Source: Aestuariirhabdus haliotis (GTDB lineage: Bacteria > Pseudomonadota > Gammaproteobacteria > Pseudomonadales > Aestuariirhabdaceae). From it: a DNA stretch of 64,000 bases. The position numbers and the translations under genes were made by a program. The notes beneath the pieces were generated by a model. The model made no database searches and was not told the DNA's origin. It saw only the letters and a list, made by a program, of their open reading frames with translations. The stretch is taken from positions 62,001-126,000 of the forward strand of contig NZ_JAKSDZ010000001.1 in assembly GCF_023509475.1 (NCBI RefSeq). Direction: 5' to 3'. This document shows, piece by piece, positions 63,398 through 64,000 of the stretch (positions within the stretch are counted from its first letter, which is position 1; every line of letters starts with the position of its first letter).

Positions 63398-64000
63398 ATG
63401 AGTAATGGCAAACTGACCCAACAGGTCGACGCTTACATCCAATGGAAGCACCATCTGATCAAACAACTGTCGATCTACCGCTCCTGGATGCGCAGCAACA
63501 AGCTGAGCAACCCGGAGATCGAGGGCAAGCTGGAACGGGCTGCCAAGGTGCTTCGCCAGGATGAGATCACCCTGGCTTTTGTCGGCGAGTTCTCCCGAGG
63601 CAAAACCGAGTTAATTAACGCCCTGTTTTTTTCCCAGTATGGTCAGCGGATGCTGCCCTCCCAGGCGGGACGCACCACCATGTGTCCCACCGAGATGTTC
63701 TATCAGCGTGGCAGTGATCGTTGCTTTATCCGCCTGCTACCCATTGAAACCCGCATGGCCAGTACCAGCATCTCAGGCTTTAAACGCATCCCAGAGCATT
63801 GGGTTACTATCTTTTTCGACAGCAACGACCCTCAGGCCATGAGCCAGGCCTTTGCCGAGGTCGCCCGCACCAAAGAGGTCAGCGTCGAAAAAGCCCGGCA
63901 ACTGGGTTTCGATGCCGCTGCACTGGAACATTGCGAGCACGATCGTAGCCAGGTCATTATTCCGGCCTGGCGTCATGCCATGATCAATTACGATCACCCT
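63398..64000 (+). CDS. dynamin-family GTPase (partial, 3' end off window)
   Basis: 201 codons of a larger gene are visible. A helical head of about 50 residues precedes the P-loop GEFSRGKTELINAL (residues 63-76). TTMCPTEMFY, which follows, matches a switch I (G2) region. This is the start of the bacterial dynamin-like GTPase family, large proteins that remodel or fuse membranes. ATG 63398 has AGGA 8 bases upstream. The rest, including any membrane paddle, lies outside the window. The gene is 213 bases past yggT and probably has its own promoter. Confidence 0.85.
   Translation, partial: MSNGKLTQQVDAYIQWKHHLIKQLSIYRSWMRSNKLSNPEIEGKLERAAKVLRQDEITLAFVGEFSRGKTELINALFFSQYGQRMLPSQAGRTTMCPTEMFYQRGSDRCFIRLLPIETRMASTSISGFKRIPEHWVTIFFDSNDPQAMSQAFAEVARTKEVSVEKARQLGFDAAALEHCEHDRSQVIIPAWRHAMINYDHP

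Overview
The window reads as a chromosomal core segment of a Gammaproteobacterium, probably a marine or aquatic member of the Pseudomonadales/Oceanospirillales side. The main reason is synteny with the Pseudomonas type: tkt-epd-pgk-fba, metK-ahcY-metF, the complete pilGHIJK-chpABC twitching chemosensory cluster, gshB-tonB-yqgE-ruvX, and pilU-pilT divergent from yggS-proC-yggT. No insertion sequence, prophage, integrase or CRISPR array was seen.

Layout. 1-5.5 kb: the start of an HNH nuclease (YajD) translationally coupled to an Imm22-type immunity-like protein, a YeeN-type YebC paralogue, a GFA-type zinc protein, a TauE/SafE permease, a BLUF photoreceptor, a small unknown gene, a FemAB-like GNAT protein and a small exported Cys-rich protein. 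5.6-9 kb: an aromatic aminotransferase, DUF2237 and NTF2-like proteins, and a GAF-GGDEF diguanylate cyclase. 9.1-13.6 kb: a tightly packed operon of hemH, a renalase-like flavoprotein, a TudS/DUF1722 protein and photolyase. 13.6-18 kb: an SGNH lipoprotein, purEK with a coupled small membrane protein, tRNA-Thr(CGT) and serA. 18-24.3 kb: CheV with a lysophospholipase-like hydrolase, small conserved proteins, and an SDR/MaoC pair divergent from an OYE-type oxidoreductase. 24.3-29.9 kb: an SdsA-like alkylsulfatase lipoprotein, a ZntR-like regulator with an SO_0444-type metal efflux permease, and two orphan periplasmic binding proteins.

30-40.2 kb holds central carbon and methyl metabolism. The tkt-epd-pgk-fba operon (minus) diverges from an ArsR-methyltransferase fusion (SahR-like), metK, ahcY and metF (plus). 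The shared intergenic region carries a 24-bp perfect palindrome that is the likely operator. 40.3-42.3 kb: a cytochrome c'/b561 pair and rsmE. 42.4-55.2 kb: the Pil-Chp system, including a 2283-residue ChpA. 55.5-58.5 kb: gshB, tonB, yqgE, ruvX. 58.5-62.7 kb: the pilUT retraction ATPases and yggS-proC-yggT. The window ends inside a dynamin-family GTPase.

The genes most likely to act together are: Pil-Chp plus PilT/PilU (surface sensing and pilus retraction); sahR-metK-ahcY-metF (methionine/SAM cycle); the BLUF protein, hemH, flavoprotein and photolyase (heme, light and DNA repair); and zntR-like with its permease (metal efflux). Nothing here is clearly a new system. The best leads are the Imm22-YajD pair, the palindrome between the SahR-like gene and tkt, and the MerR-type promoter with an altered metal site in its regulator.
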